Shown: positions 1 to 5,496, counted from the stretch's first letter. The stretch is 5,496 bases of DNA from Prevotellaceae bacterium (GCA_031259655.1 JAIRLF010000101.1:1-5496); one strand, 5' to 3'. The notes: a model not told the origin generated them from the sequence alone. Numbers and translations are program-made.

Positions 1-1
1 G

Positions 2-139
2 GGGAAAATAAACGGGGCTGGCGATGTTTCTATTGATATGTATTCCCTACGGGAAATTGTTGCGATTTGGGATATCAAAAGCAGATATCAAATCAAACCG
101 ACATTTTGGAATGCACCCGTTGCATACGTCCGAAGGTAA
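2..139 (+). CDS. C-terminal fragment of an unidentified protein (5' end outside window)
   Basis: This frame is open from the window edge to a TAA at 137-139 and gives 45 residues ending in NAPVAYVRR. The other two plus frames and all three minus frames have stops within the first 140 bases, so this is the only frame that can be coding here. A strong hairpin starts 36 bases after the stop, as expected at the end of a transcription unit. I do not recognise the family. The fragment is mixed hydrophobic and charged (SLREIVAIWDIKSRYQIKP) and shows no membrane segment. The neighbours are envelope proteins, but this gene converges on them and need not be functionally related. A 45-codon open frame can occur by chance, so support is moderate. 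Confidence 0.55.
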   Translation, partial: GKINGAGDVSIDMYSLREIVAIWDIKSRYQIKPTFWNAPVAYVRR

Positions 140-140
140 A

Positions 141-170
141 TCTAAAATCTAAAATAATAAAATCTAAAAT
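141..170. repeat. Short direct repeats TCTAAAAT (three copies)
   Basis: TCTAAAAT occurs at 141-148, 148-155 and 163-170, between the stop codon of the upstream gene and the terminator hairpin. It is an AT-rich low-complexity spacer. No function can be assigned, and slippage is the simplest origin. Confidence 0.6.
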
Positions 171-174
171 AACA

Positions 175-205
175 AAAAGTCCTCCTTTTTTTGAGGAGGA
201 CTTTT
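175..205. terminator. Bidirectional intrinsic terminator between convergent genes
   Basis: Bases 175-186 pair perfectly with 194-205, giving a 12-bp stem with a CCTCC/GGAGG core around a 7-base T-rich loop (187-193). The outer four pairs are A-T in the orientation that puts a T-run at the 3' side of the stem on both strands, so it can terminate transcription from either direction. It lies 36 bases after the plus-strand stop at 139 and 21 bases beyond the minus-strand stop at 227, the expected place for a shared terminator. Confidence 0.85.
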
Positions 206-226
206 CAGGTTTCTTTTCATTTGTGT

Positions 227-898
227 CTAAAGTTTAACGCCGAATCTGACGCCGGTTATGAAGACAACACCCGTATAACCTAATGAAATTGTTGTATCAT
301 TGAATAGTTTAGCCTTATCGTTGCTTCGGATACTGTACCTGTAGCCAAGTCCCACGAACATATCGAAAAGAAATGTCGGTTTGGGTATTTGGTATCCGAA
401 ATAAGCGTTAATTCCCAATTTATTAATTTTCTGACCTATTTTTCCCCGTTCTCTTGTATGATATTCCAAATTGTCTATGGTATACGAATGCCAGTAACTA
501 TCAAAATATTTGATATTGTGGTGCGCGTATGAGCCTCCGCCGGAAAAATACAATGATTCCTGTTTGTTGAAGAAATATTTGCAACTCAATTCCATACCGA
601 CGCCGCGCAGATAACAGAGTTCATCACCCGGGAAGATAACCCAGTTTTCTCTATTGTTTTTATCTGCCAGAAAATGTCCCGAAACGCCTAACTGCATCCA
701 GGTTGGCGTATCTTTGATTCGTTTTTCGACGTCTAACCTGACGGCGTTAACGAAAAAATAGAACGGCTGTGTCGCGACTGTGATTTTTTTCTGCTGATGA
801 GGAAGTTTTTCTGCAACCGTTTCGTATTGAGCCTGAATTTGAGCCGGCAAAATCAATATCGCCAGTATTACGGCGATTAAAGCGCTTATCTTTTTCAT
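227..898 (-). CDS. Outer-membrane beta-barrel protein, last gene of the minus operon
   Basis: A 223-aa protein predicted to be exported and inserted in the outer membrane. Residues 1-24 form a clear Sec signal peptide: a KK start, a hydrophobic core of Ala/Ile/Leu, and an LPAQIQAQ end with cleavage likely after QA. The rest alternates aromatic or hydrophobic residues with polar ones, as expected for transmembrane beta-strands. Examples are FYFFVNAVRLDVEKR, ELSCKYFF, SLYFSGGGSYAHH, GINAYFGYQI, FLFDMFVGLGYRYSI and the final strand ending GVRFGVKL. The NAVRLDVEKRI...W motif near residues 51-68 resembles small Bacteroidota outer-membrane barrels. There is no catalytic motif. The size would suit roughly eight strands, which is an estimate. 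The start lies 13 bases after the preceding gene's stop, without a Shine-Dalgarno sequence, so the gene belongs to the LVIVD operon. It may be the barrel partner of those propeller proteins, but that is inference from position. Confidence 0.75.
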   Translation of the reverse strand: MKKISALIAVILAILILPAQIQAQYETVAEKLPHQQKKITVATQPFYFFVNAVRLDVEKRIKDTPTWMQLGVSGHFLADKNNRENWVIFPGDELCYLRGVGMELSCKYFFNKQESLYFSGGGSYAHHNIKYFDSYWHSYTIDNLEYHTRERGKIGQKINKLGINAYFGYQIPKPTFLFDMFVGLGYRYSIRSNDKAKLFNDTTISLGYTGVVFITGVRFGVKL

Positions 899-911
899 GT
901 CATTTTGTTTT

Positions 912-1709
912 TTATCGTTTTACTTCAATTTTACTTAACAGTTTCAGCGATTTGTCCGCATAATCCAACTGATATATTCCGGTCGAAGCGACGAGCATCA
1001 ATACACCGCTGATATTGTCGCGCGGCATAACAATAACGTCGTAAGCGCCCGAAACATCGTGCACTCCCGCAGTATGAAGATCTGCTATCTGTTCGAGTTC
1101 GGTACGTTCTGTTATATCATATACTTTCAAGCCGTTATCGCAAATAAACAGCCTGTCGCCGCCTACACCCAAACCCATTGGGGACGTAAACCCGATAACA
1201 TCTTTTATCCTTTCGGGATCGGCAAGGTTTGTTATATCGTATATCTGGAGAATATTGGACGTTCGCCCGCACCATATATTGTTGGAATTGAGCGTAACAT
1301 AAGCATAATTTCCCTCTGCCACTACCGGATCGCAACTGCGTATGTGTGACACTTCGGATTTATATGTAGGAAATCCGTAACTGGAAATGTAGTAGATATA
1401 CATCCCGTCCTGAGAACCGATAAACAGCAGCGAATCCATTGGAAATATCGTTTCGATATCAAATCCCAACTGCTGTGTTCTGCTCGAAAGGAAATCAGGC
1501 TCTGCGGGATCCGAAATATCGAATAACTTCAAACTTGTCCGGTCGACAGTGCAAAGCATATCTCCTGTAATACAAAATCGCGCCATCGATCCGCCTTTTC
1601 CTTCGGAGCCGACGCTGTCGCTACTACCGCCACTGTCGCCGCTCTCTACCGAACACGAAGCAATAATCATTATCACCGCTGCAATCAATAAATTATATAT
1701 CTCTTTCAT
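912..1709 (-). CDS. LVIVD-repeat beta-propeller lipoprotein, C-terminal (about 5-blade) part
   Basis: A 265-aa protein with a lipoprotein signal: hydrophobic segment at residues 6-18, lipobox IASC with Cys19, then a Ser/Gly/Asp-rich linker (20-41). From residue 42 it carries LVIVD-type repeats, each a strand pair followed by a (Y/F)DI(S/T)-like motif. I count five: LFDISDP (62-68), MYIYYIS (103-109), LQIYDIT (154-160), LKVYDIT (194-200) and IYQLDYAD (245-252). Such repeats form beta-propeller blades in secreted proteins and usually mediate binding rather than catalysis. Full-length family members, as I know them, carry extra N-terminal repeats before a Gly-rich linker and the GGSMARF-like motif seen here at 39-45. 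Those repeats are encoded by the gene just upstream, so this appears to be the second part of a split propeller. It is the middle gene of the operon, with gaps of 20 and 13 bases to its neighbours. The protein is probably anchored in the outer membrane, with the face not determined. The ligand is unknown. Confidence 0.85.
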   Translation of the reverse strand: MKEIYNLLIAAVIMIIASCSVESGDSGGSSDSVGSEGKGGSMARFCITGDMLCTVDRTSLKLFDISDPAEPDFLSSRTQQLGFDIETIFPMDSLLFIGSQDGMYIYYISSYGFPTYKSEVSHIRSCDPVVAEGNYAYVTLNSNNIWCGRTSNILQIYDITNLADPERIKDVIGFTSPMGLGVGGDRLFICDNGLKVYDITERTELEQIADLHTAGVHDVSGAYDVIVMPRDNISGVLMLVASTGIYQLDYADKSLKLLSKIEVKR

Positions 1710-1729
1710 TGTAATTTAATTTTTAATAA

Positions 1730-2227
1730 TTAATAACGTTTAACCCATTCAACAACAACAAAATTTTCGGGGCGTTCGTAATCGTAACGGACAATGCCGT
1801 TTGGAGCCACAGGTTCGGGAAACACGTTTTCTATCCGTTTTGTTTCCTTCAATGTCTTTAAATTGAAACTGACGAGATCTACTGCATTATCGAGATAGAT
1901 AATGTCGCCTTTAACAGCCATATCCAGACAGCCCGGCGCTACGATGAATCCTTTTTTCTCTAATTTGGCGTCGGTATTGTCGAAAACATGCACACCCTTA
2001 TATTTTTCGTTTACATAAAGATATGGATGTTTGTAATAGATTTTACCGGGGTTTTTCATTTCCTGTTCTGTCCCCGATTTGTAAGAGATCGATTTTTTGA
2101 GATCATCTCTGTTCATGTAAACAGCGTAATAATCATAATAATCGTAATAATCGTCTCTCGAACTTCCCTGTATCACAATCAATGCAAGGAAGATGAAAAA
2201 TAATACACTTTTTTTTAACTGTTTCAT
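1730..2227 (-). CDS. Secreted LVIVD-repeat protein, N-terminal (about 2-blade) part of a propeller
   Basis: A 165-aa protein, first gene of the minus operon. I chose the ATG at 2227 because it gives a proper signal peptide (MKQLKK, then a hydrophobic stretch at 8-19). The in-frame extension up to 2302 would put 25 charged, unrelated residues in front of it. No lipobox cysteine follows the hydrophobic core; the sequence reads VIQGSSRDD, so a soluble or type I-cleaved product is likely. Next comes a tyrosine-rich tract (DYY three times, 26-34), then two LVIVD-type units. The first spans about 59-95, with NPGKIYY, YLYVNEKYKGVHVFDN and GFI; the second about 99-136, with PGCLDMAVKGDIIYLDN and DLVSFNL. 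It stops after ENFVVVEWVKRY, just where longer family members, as I know them, run into a linker and more repeats. Those repeats are in the next gene, 20 bases downstream. A two-blade protein is too short to close a propeller alone. Function is probably binding or structural with that partner. Confidence 0.75.
   Translation of the reverse strand: MKQLKKSVLFFIFLALIVIQGSSRDDYYDYYDYYAVYMNRDDLKKSISYKSGTEQEMKNPGKIYYKHPYLYVNEKYKGVHVFDNTDAKLEKKGFIVAPGCLDMAVKGDIIYLDNAVDLVSFNLKTLKETKRIENVFPEPVAPNGIVRYDYERPENFVVVEWVKRY
2126..2152 (-). repeat. Three tandem 9-bp units encoding Asp-Tyr-Tyr
   Basis: Read on the minus strand, three consecutive copies of GATTATTAY (2144-2152, 2135-2143, 2126-2134) encode DYYDYYDYY at residues 26-34 of the secreted LVIVD protein. 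The units differ only at the wobble base. Copy number could change by slippage in multiples of three codons without breaking the frame. The tract sits just after the signal peptide. Confidence 0.8.
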
Positions 2228-2336
2228 AATAATACGTTTTAAATTACTTTTTTTTAACTTCGTGTAAGATGACTTTTGTGTAAAAATCGTTGCATATATC
2301 AAAACATATTTCTGCAGGATATAAAGAAAAAGTATT

Positions 2337-2344
2337 TACCTTTG
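2337..2344 (+). promoter_or_regulatory. Second possible Bacteroidota -7 box (TACCTTTG)
   Basis: TACCTTTG matches the Bacteroidota -7 consensus TAnnTTTG exactly and is identical to the box at 2494. The -33 element is weak: only TCTG at 2311-2314, 22 bases upstream, instead of TTTG at 19-21. It could be an upstream alternative promoter for the plus operon or a chance match in AT-rich DNA. Confidence 0.35.
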
Positions 2345-2360
2345 TACAAAAATTTGTGTA
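2345..2360. promoter_or_regulatory. Imperfect 16-bp palindrome, possible operator
   Basis: TACAAAAATTTGTGTA pairs with its own reverse complement at 7 of 8 positions. It starts immediately after the TACCTTTG box at 2337-2344, where a transcription start would fall, in the control region shared by both operons. A dimeric regulator could bind such a site, but short AT-rich palindromes are common by chance and no regulator gene is in the window. Confidence 0.25.
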
Positions 2361-2470
2361 TTATTTTATATGTTTAACTAAAACCTCGCGATATACAGGT
2401 AATCGGTTTAAGGTTATGAGAAAAAATATTCGGTTAATTATGTGCGCCCTTTTACCCTTCTACTCTTTGT

Positions 2471-2501
2471 TTTGCAAATTCGAAAAACTGTTTTACCTTT
2501 G
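2471..2501 (+). promoter_or_regulatory. Bacteroidota housekeeping promoter for the plus-strand operon
   Basis: TTTG at 2471-2474, a 19-base spacer, then TACCTTTG at 2494-2501. This matches the known Bacteroidota sigma-factor consensus TTTG-N19-21-TAnnTTTG at every defined position. Transcription should start around 2505-2510, leaving a leader of about 110 bases before the ATG at 2621. That is long enough to hold the small ORF at 2556-2624. Confidence 0.75.
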
Positions 2502-2555
2502 CGCCCGTATTTGGTTTAAAAAATAGTAGTAAAATAAAGAAAAAGACATTGGATT

Positions 2556-2624
2556 ATGAGCGTTTTTTTCGTAATCATAGTAAACCGATTATTTTATTGT
2601 TTAACTGTAATATTATTGAAATGA
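2556..2624 (+). CDS. Possible 22-aa hydrophobic leader peptide overlapping the barrel gene
   Basis: ATG at 2556 opens 22 codons starting MSVFFVIIVNRLF and ending TVILLK, with TGA at 2622-2624. The stop overlaps the next gene's start as ATGA, the arrangement typical of translational coupling. The ORF lies about 50 bases after the predicted transcription start and is preceded by a purine-rich stretch (AATAAAGAAAAAGACATT), the sort of leader Bacteroidota use. The peptide is strongly hydrophobic and could span a membrane once. No homologue is known to me. A 22-codon ORF can arise by chance, and AT-rich codons favour hydrophobic residues, so this stays tentative. Confidence 0.3.
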   Translation: MSVFFVIIVNRLFYCLTVILLK

Positions 2625-3583
2625 ATAAGAAAAGTTTTTTTGAAAGCGTCATTTGTGTCATACTGTTTATGATGTATAACAGTATGAATGGGCAGGACAG
2701 AATCATAACTGTTCGCAACGATACAATCGAATGCAAGATTTTGTCCATCTCGTCTACACATTTGAATTACGAACAAACTAAGGGTAACCGTACCGTCGGC
2801 AAATTTATTTCTGTGTCGGAAGTCGCCGAATATTATAAAGATTCCGGCAGTCAGGACATACAACATACGGATAAACCGGTGAAAGCGCTACGTTTGCGTT
2901 CCGAAAGTATTCCTTTCAGACATTGGCAGGCAGGTATCGGGTTTGGGGGCTCATATCTTACGGGTTCGACCTACGAAGCCGAAAATCTTCTCGTTTCCGG
3001 AGCAGGAATACCGAGAAATGATGTCGAGGAATATTACAAAAAGTACAGGAATGGCATACATGTTAATGCCGATATTCATTATTTGTTTGACATCGGCAGT
3101 GATATTTTTGACATTGGAGTGGGGTTGAAATACAGGCTTTCGTCTTTTTCGTCGCAAATGGATGTTGTAATGGTAACAGATCCTTATATATACTCAACGC
3201 TTGCAATGGATGAAAAAGTGTATATCAATTATATGGGCGCTTCGTATATAACGCAGTTATGGCTGGGACAAAGCCACAAGTTCAAACTTGCTTACGAAAT
3301 GTCGGCAGGTTACGTACATTTTCGAGGTGAAGCGCGATATAGTGGTGCGCAACGCAATTTGTTGGCAACGGGAAGTACATTCGGAGGAAATACCGGAATC
3401 GTTTTTACTTACTATCCTTTTGATTACATGTCGGTGAATGTCGATTTCAATTATTTTTCAGCGGTATTAAAACGGATGAAAATGTCGGACGGAGTCTATT
3501 CCGAAACTGTCGACCTGGAAAGGAATAATTACGAAAATCTTTCACATTTGAACTATTCGTTTGGTGTTCGATTTCATTTTTAA
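2621..3583 (+). CDS. Outer-membrane beta-barrel with small N-terminal domain, first main gene of the plus operon
   Basis: A 320-aa exported protein. I chose the ATG at 2621 because a signal peptide follows at once (MNKK, hydrophobic segment 10-19, likely cleavage near NGQ at 23-25). The in-frame TTG at 2549 would add 24 residues in front of it. Residues 26-72 form a compact domain: ITVRNDTIECKILSISSTHLNYE, then KFISVSEVAEYY. This 'needs to be induced in strand pairs' pattern (a short DTI turn, then a lysine-led strand) is one I associate with small periplasmic beta-domains in Bacteroidota; its role is unknown. A polar linker (73-99) leads to a beta-barrel from about residue 100. Strands include WQAGIGFGGSYL, GIHVNADIHYLF, DIGVGLKYRLSS, FKLAYEMSAGYVHF and the terminal YSFGVRFHF. 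The C-terminal Phe is the usual signal for the BAM insertion machinery. The downstream lipoprotein gene starts 20 bases after the stop with no terminator between, so they are probably co-transcribed. Substrate or partner is unknown. Confidence 0.78.
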   Translation: MNKKSFFESVICVILFMMYNSMNGQDRIITVRNDTIECKILSISSTHLNYEQTKGNRTVGKFISVSEVAEYYKDSGSQDIQHTDKPVKALRLRSESIPFRHWQAGIGFGGSYLTGSTYEAENLLVSGAGIPRNDVEEYYKKYRNGIHVNADIHYLFDIGSDIFDIGVGLKYRLSSFSSQMDVVMVTDPYIYSTLAMDEKVYINYMGASYITQLWLGQSHKFKLAYEMSAGYVHFRGEARYSGAQRNLLATGSTFGGNTGIVFTYYPFDYMSVNVDFNYFSAVLKRMKMSDGVYSETVDLERNNYENLSHLNYSFGVRFHF

Positions 3584-3603
3584 ATATTAAAAAATACCAT
3601 GCA

Positions 3604-5496
3604 ATGAAAACATTTATAAAACATTTAAAACGCATTACTGTCGGGTTAATATTGCCGGCAATCTTTTCGTGCAGCAATGATTTCCTGCGCGAGGATAACA
3701 TGTCACTGTTGCTTACCCCCGAAGGCACATATAATACAATATCCATATCGCCCGAATGGGGCTCCGGCGACTATCCACTGTATTCTCGGGAGGCGGGGAA
3801 CGCCAAATTTTCGATACCGGATGTTCCGCACTGGTTGAATATCTCTTCCACAACGGGGCAGTTCGTCAATGGCACGGCATATATAACTTGCAGCGCTTCG
3901 GTCTGCGACGAATTTGCCGAAGTGGGGGTCTATAGCGTTACCTTGATAATAGATATTGAAGGCGTCGGGAAATATGTATTTCCGCTCTACTATATAACCG
4001 AAGGAACTCCCGATATCAGCGCTACCGAAACGCTTGAATTAGATATTCTCAACTTTGATTACGGAAAGTCTTTGAATGTAGCCAATAAGGGAGAAGGGAT
4101 ACTTGTATGGAACATCATAGACTTTCCCGAATGGATTACTGTGAATCCTTACTCATCAAGCGGCATTTTATTCCCTTATGAGACGACTTCCGTTAATATT
4201 ACTTACAACGAAGACTTTATCTCATTGGAAGATATATCGCTTGACAAAATAAAAGATAAATACACAGGGAAAATAATTATCGCAAGTAACGACAAAAAAA
4301 AGCCTCAAACAGTGACTGATGTTATACTCAACATCGGCAGTCCTTCGGCACGCTACTACACCGATATGATTGATTTCGAACGTACGGAGACTGTACTGTC
4401 GTTCTACACAGAAAATTTCGGCGACGGTATTTTAATTTGGCAAATAGAAGATTATCCCGAATGGATTACTCTTTCACAGACTCACGGATTCCTGACTTCA
4501 TACGGCAACATTGAGATAAGGGTAACCTGCGACAGAAGCAAATTACCCGCAGGTGCAAGTTCGGGCGAAATCACAATACGAACCAACGACCCGCAAAATC
4601 CGGTGCACAGGATTACAGTGAAATGCCGGAACGGTAACGGTAATTCCGATAATGTCTTCCCAATAAACGGAACGGTAACGGACGCTCAGTTCGACAAAAA
4701 CGCCGATATACTGTATCTTGCGACAAGTCAACCAAACCGTTTGCTGGCGTACGACGTGAAAACCAAATCGACAGCGTACGAAACAGACCTGCCGAACGCT
4801 CCGACCTGCTTCAGCATATCTTTCGACAGAGGGAAAATCGTTGTCGGTCACGAAGGCAAAATCAGTGTGATAGACATGACTTCACAGAAGGTCGAAAAGG
4901 TAATGGAGGTAGAAAATATTGTGTACGACGTCGAATGGGGCGCCGACAACTGGTGCTGCTATACGCCGGGAACAACCGTAGACCACTGCAATCTGAAATG
5001 GATAAACACTGTTTCGGGCGAACTTGACGAATCCGGCAACAGTTACCTGTACGGCGGTTCCATAATCAGGAAAATACCCGGTCAGGATTATATTATTGCT
5101 TCTCAACTGTATTTATCTCCAAGCGGTATTACTGTATTTGACTCCCAAACCAGAGAATATGTGAATTATTTCCACAAATCAATCGACAATTTCTGGTTAT
5201 CCGCCGACGGAACGTATTTATTCGATTCGTATAATAATGTTTACAAAACCTCCGCTTTTCCGTCGCAAACCGAAGTATCGCCTGTCGCTCAATTGAAAAC
5301 AGAACAATACGTATATGCGAAGTGGATAGACCATAATCCTGCAACCGGCAATTTATGGGTATTACGTAATAACTACTATTATGACAATAATTTTAAAGTA
5401 TGGCAGGTGGAAACAAACGATTATACTGTCGTCAAGACTTTGTTTTATGACGAATATTATCAGACAACTATCGACGGGGAATATAAAGAATATCCG
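3604..5496 (+). CDS. BACON-like/beta-propeller lipoprotein (3' end outside window)
   Basis: The frame is open for 631 codons from ATG 3604 to the window edge, so the protein is at least 631 aa and the C-terminus is missing. Residues 1-22 are a lipoprotein signal ending AIFSC, with Cys23 followed by an acidic stretch (SNDFLRED) that could direct surface display. Three Ig-like repeats resembling BACON domains follow at about 39-132, 137-245 and 246-345. The last two have N.G.GIL.W.I then PEWIT (Trp169/177 and Trp279/287) and end in I.I.SND or I.I.TND; the first is divergent (PHWLNIS, Trp77). After an Asn/Gly linker (343-350) a beta-propeller runs to the window end, with repeats such as ADILYLATSQPNRLLAYDV, GKIVVGHEGKISVIDM and SPSGITVFDSQTREY. 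About 280 propeller residues are present, so only a short tail is probably missing. BACON domains are associated with binding carbohydrate or protein in Bacteroidota; the ligand here is unknown. It sits 20 bases after the beta-barrel gene, so an envelope complex with that protein is plausible. Confidence 0.85.
   Translation, partial: MKTFIKHLKRITVGLILPAIFSCSNDFLREDNMSLLLTPEGTYNTISISPEWGSGDYPLYSREAGNAKFSIPDVPHWLNISSTTGQFVNGTAYITCSASVCDEFAEVGVYSVTLIIDIEGVGKYVFPLYYITEGTPDISATETLELDILNFDYGKSLNVANKGEGILVWNIIDFPEWITVNPYSSSGILFPYETTSVNITYNEDFISLEDISLDKIKDKYTGKIIIASNDKKKPQTVTDVILNIGSPSARYYTDMIDFERTETVLSFYTENFGDGILIWQIEDYPEWITLSQTHGFLTSYGNIEIRVTCDRSKLPAGASSGEITIRTNDPQNPVHRITVKCRNGNGNSDNVFPINGTVTDAQFDKNADILYLATSQPNRLLAYDVKTKSTAYETDLPNAPTCFSISFDRGKIVVGHEGKISVIDMTSQKVEKVMEVENIVYDVEWGADNWCCYTPGTTVDHCNLKWINTVSGELDESGNSYLYGGSIIRKIPGQDYIIASQLYLSPSGITVFDSQTREYVNYFHKSIDNFWLSADGTYLFDSYNNVYKTSAFPSQTEVSPVAQLKTEQYVYAKWIDHNPATGNLWVLRNNYYYDNNFKVWQVETNDYTVVKTLFYDEYYQTTIDGEYKEYP
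4125..4470 (+). repeat. Internal repeat copies coding the PEWIT segment
   Basis: TCCCGAATGGATTACT is identical at 4125-4140 and 4455-4470, exactly 330 bases (110 codons) apart, within the second and third BACON-like domains of the large lipoprotein. The flanking codons also match in pattern (N.G.GIL.W.I eight codons upstream of each PEW). This shows domain duplication inside the gene. The first domain (Trp77) shares only the general plan. Confidence 0.8.

Larger units (their letters stand above)
2228..2620. promoter_or_regulatory. Divergent intergenic control region (393 bp)
   Basis: This AT-rich stretch separates the two divergent operons and must hold both promoters. For the plus operon it contains a well-formed Bacteroidota promoter (2471-2501). 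There is also a second TACCTTTG box (2337-2344) and a palindrome next to it (2345-2360), plus a possible 22-codon leader ORF (2556-2624). For the minus operon I see no clean TAnnTTTG match. The nearest is TATGTTTTG (plus coordinates 2300-2308), which has one extra base, so that promoter is not located. The leader of the first minus gene is A/T-rich without a Shine-Dalgarno sequence. I find no convincing gene or conserved RNA here other than the possible leader ORF. Confidence 0.6.

Noticed and set aside
141..170. TCTAAAAT repeats as a CRISPR-like or att site
   Set aside because: Units are 8 bases, overlap one another, have no spacers and have no integrase nearby. They are low-complexity DNA.
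1059..1349. A 96-codon plus-strand ORF
   Set aside because: It lies wholly inside the LVIVD lipoprotein gene on the other strand and has no domain or export signal.
1707..1732. Frameshift or premature stop splitting one LVIVD gene into two
   Set aside because: Between the TAA at 1730-1732 and the ATG at 1707-1709 lie 20 bases that are all A/T except one C and contain in-frame stops. The downstream gene opens with a full lipoprotein signal peptide. A simple indel would not create that, so I treat both as intact genes.
2228..2302. Upstream start at 2302 for the secreted LVIVD protein
   Set aside because: It would add 25 residues ahead of a normal signal peptide and bury the export signal. ATG 2227 is the better start.
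2290..2526. A 78-codon plus-strand ORF across the intergenic region
   Set aside because: It begins at TTG, covers both TACCTTTG boxes including the best promoter, and its product looks like random AT-rich translation. Its internal ATG at 2416 gives only 36 codons that also run through the promoter.
2549..2620. TTG start at 2549 for the 320-aa barrel protein
   Set aside because: TTG is a rare start, and the added 24 residues precede a clear signal peptide beginning at ATG 2621.
3447..3746. Minus-strand ORF of 99 codons spanning the junction of the two plus genes
   Set aside because: It is antisense to the barrel's last strands and the lipoprotein's signal peptide, both of which are well supported.
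4543..5344. Three minus-strand ORFs of 71-102 codons (4543-4851, 4882-5106, 5129-5344)
   Set aside because: All lie antisense inside the continuous 631-codon lipoprotein frame, whose motifs run unbroken through the region.

Overview
The window looks like chromosomal DNA from a member of the Bacteroidota, most likely Bacteroidales. The evidence is AT-rich intergenic DNA, genes without Shine-Dalgarno sequences but with A/T-rich leaders, a textbook Bacteroidota promoter (TTTG-N19-TACCTTTG), and a gene content made up almost entirely of secreted lipoproteins and outer-membrane beta-barrels. No mobile element, tRNA, rRNA or CRISPR array is visible.

Layout. Positions 2-139 hold the last 45 codons of an unidentified plus-strand gene, followed by a strong hairpin (175-205) that can terminate transcription from both sides. 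Positions 227-2227 hold a three-gene minus-strand operon. In transcription order it contains a 165-aa secreted protein with two LVIVD-type propeller repeats, a 265-aa lipoprotein with about five more, and a 223-aa outer-membrane beta-barrel. Positions 2228-2620 form the divergent control region. The plus-strand operon starts at 2621 with a 320-aa protein (a small N-terminal domain plus a beta-barrel). Twenty bases later begins a large lipoprotein of at least 631 aa, with three BACON-like Ig domains and a C-terminal beta-propeller. It runs off the window.

How the genes may work together. Each arm of the divergent locus combines a predicted outer-membrane beta-barrel with at least one secreted propeller protein, so both arms probably build cell-envelope or surface assemblies. 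The most notable feature is that the LVIVD propeller seems to be divided between two adjacent genes (about 2 + 5 blades, together the usual seven). Each half has its own export signal, but only the second half has a lipid-anchor cysteine. The break falls at a Gly/Ser-rich linker, and the 20-bp intergenic gap is AT-only apart from one C, which fits true gene fission better than a sequencing frameshift. A possible 22-codon hydrophobic leader ORF overlaps the start of the plus operon by ATGA.

All family assignments come from reading motifs by eye and no database search was run. The ligands and biological role of the locus cannot be read from the sequence.
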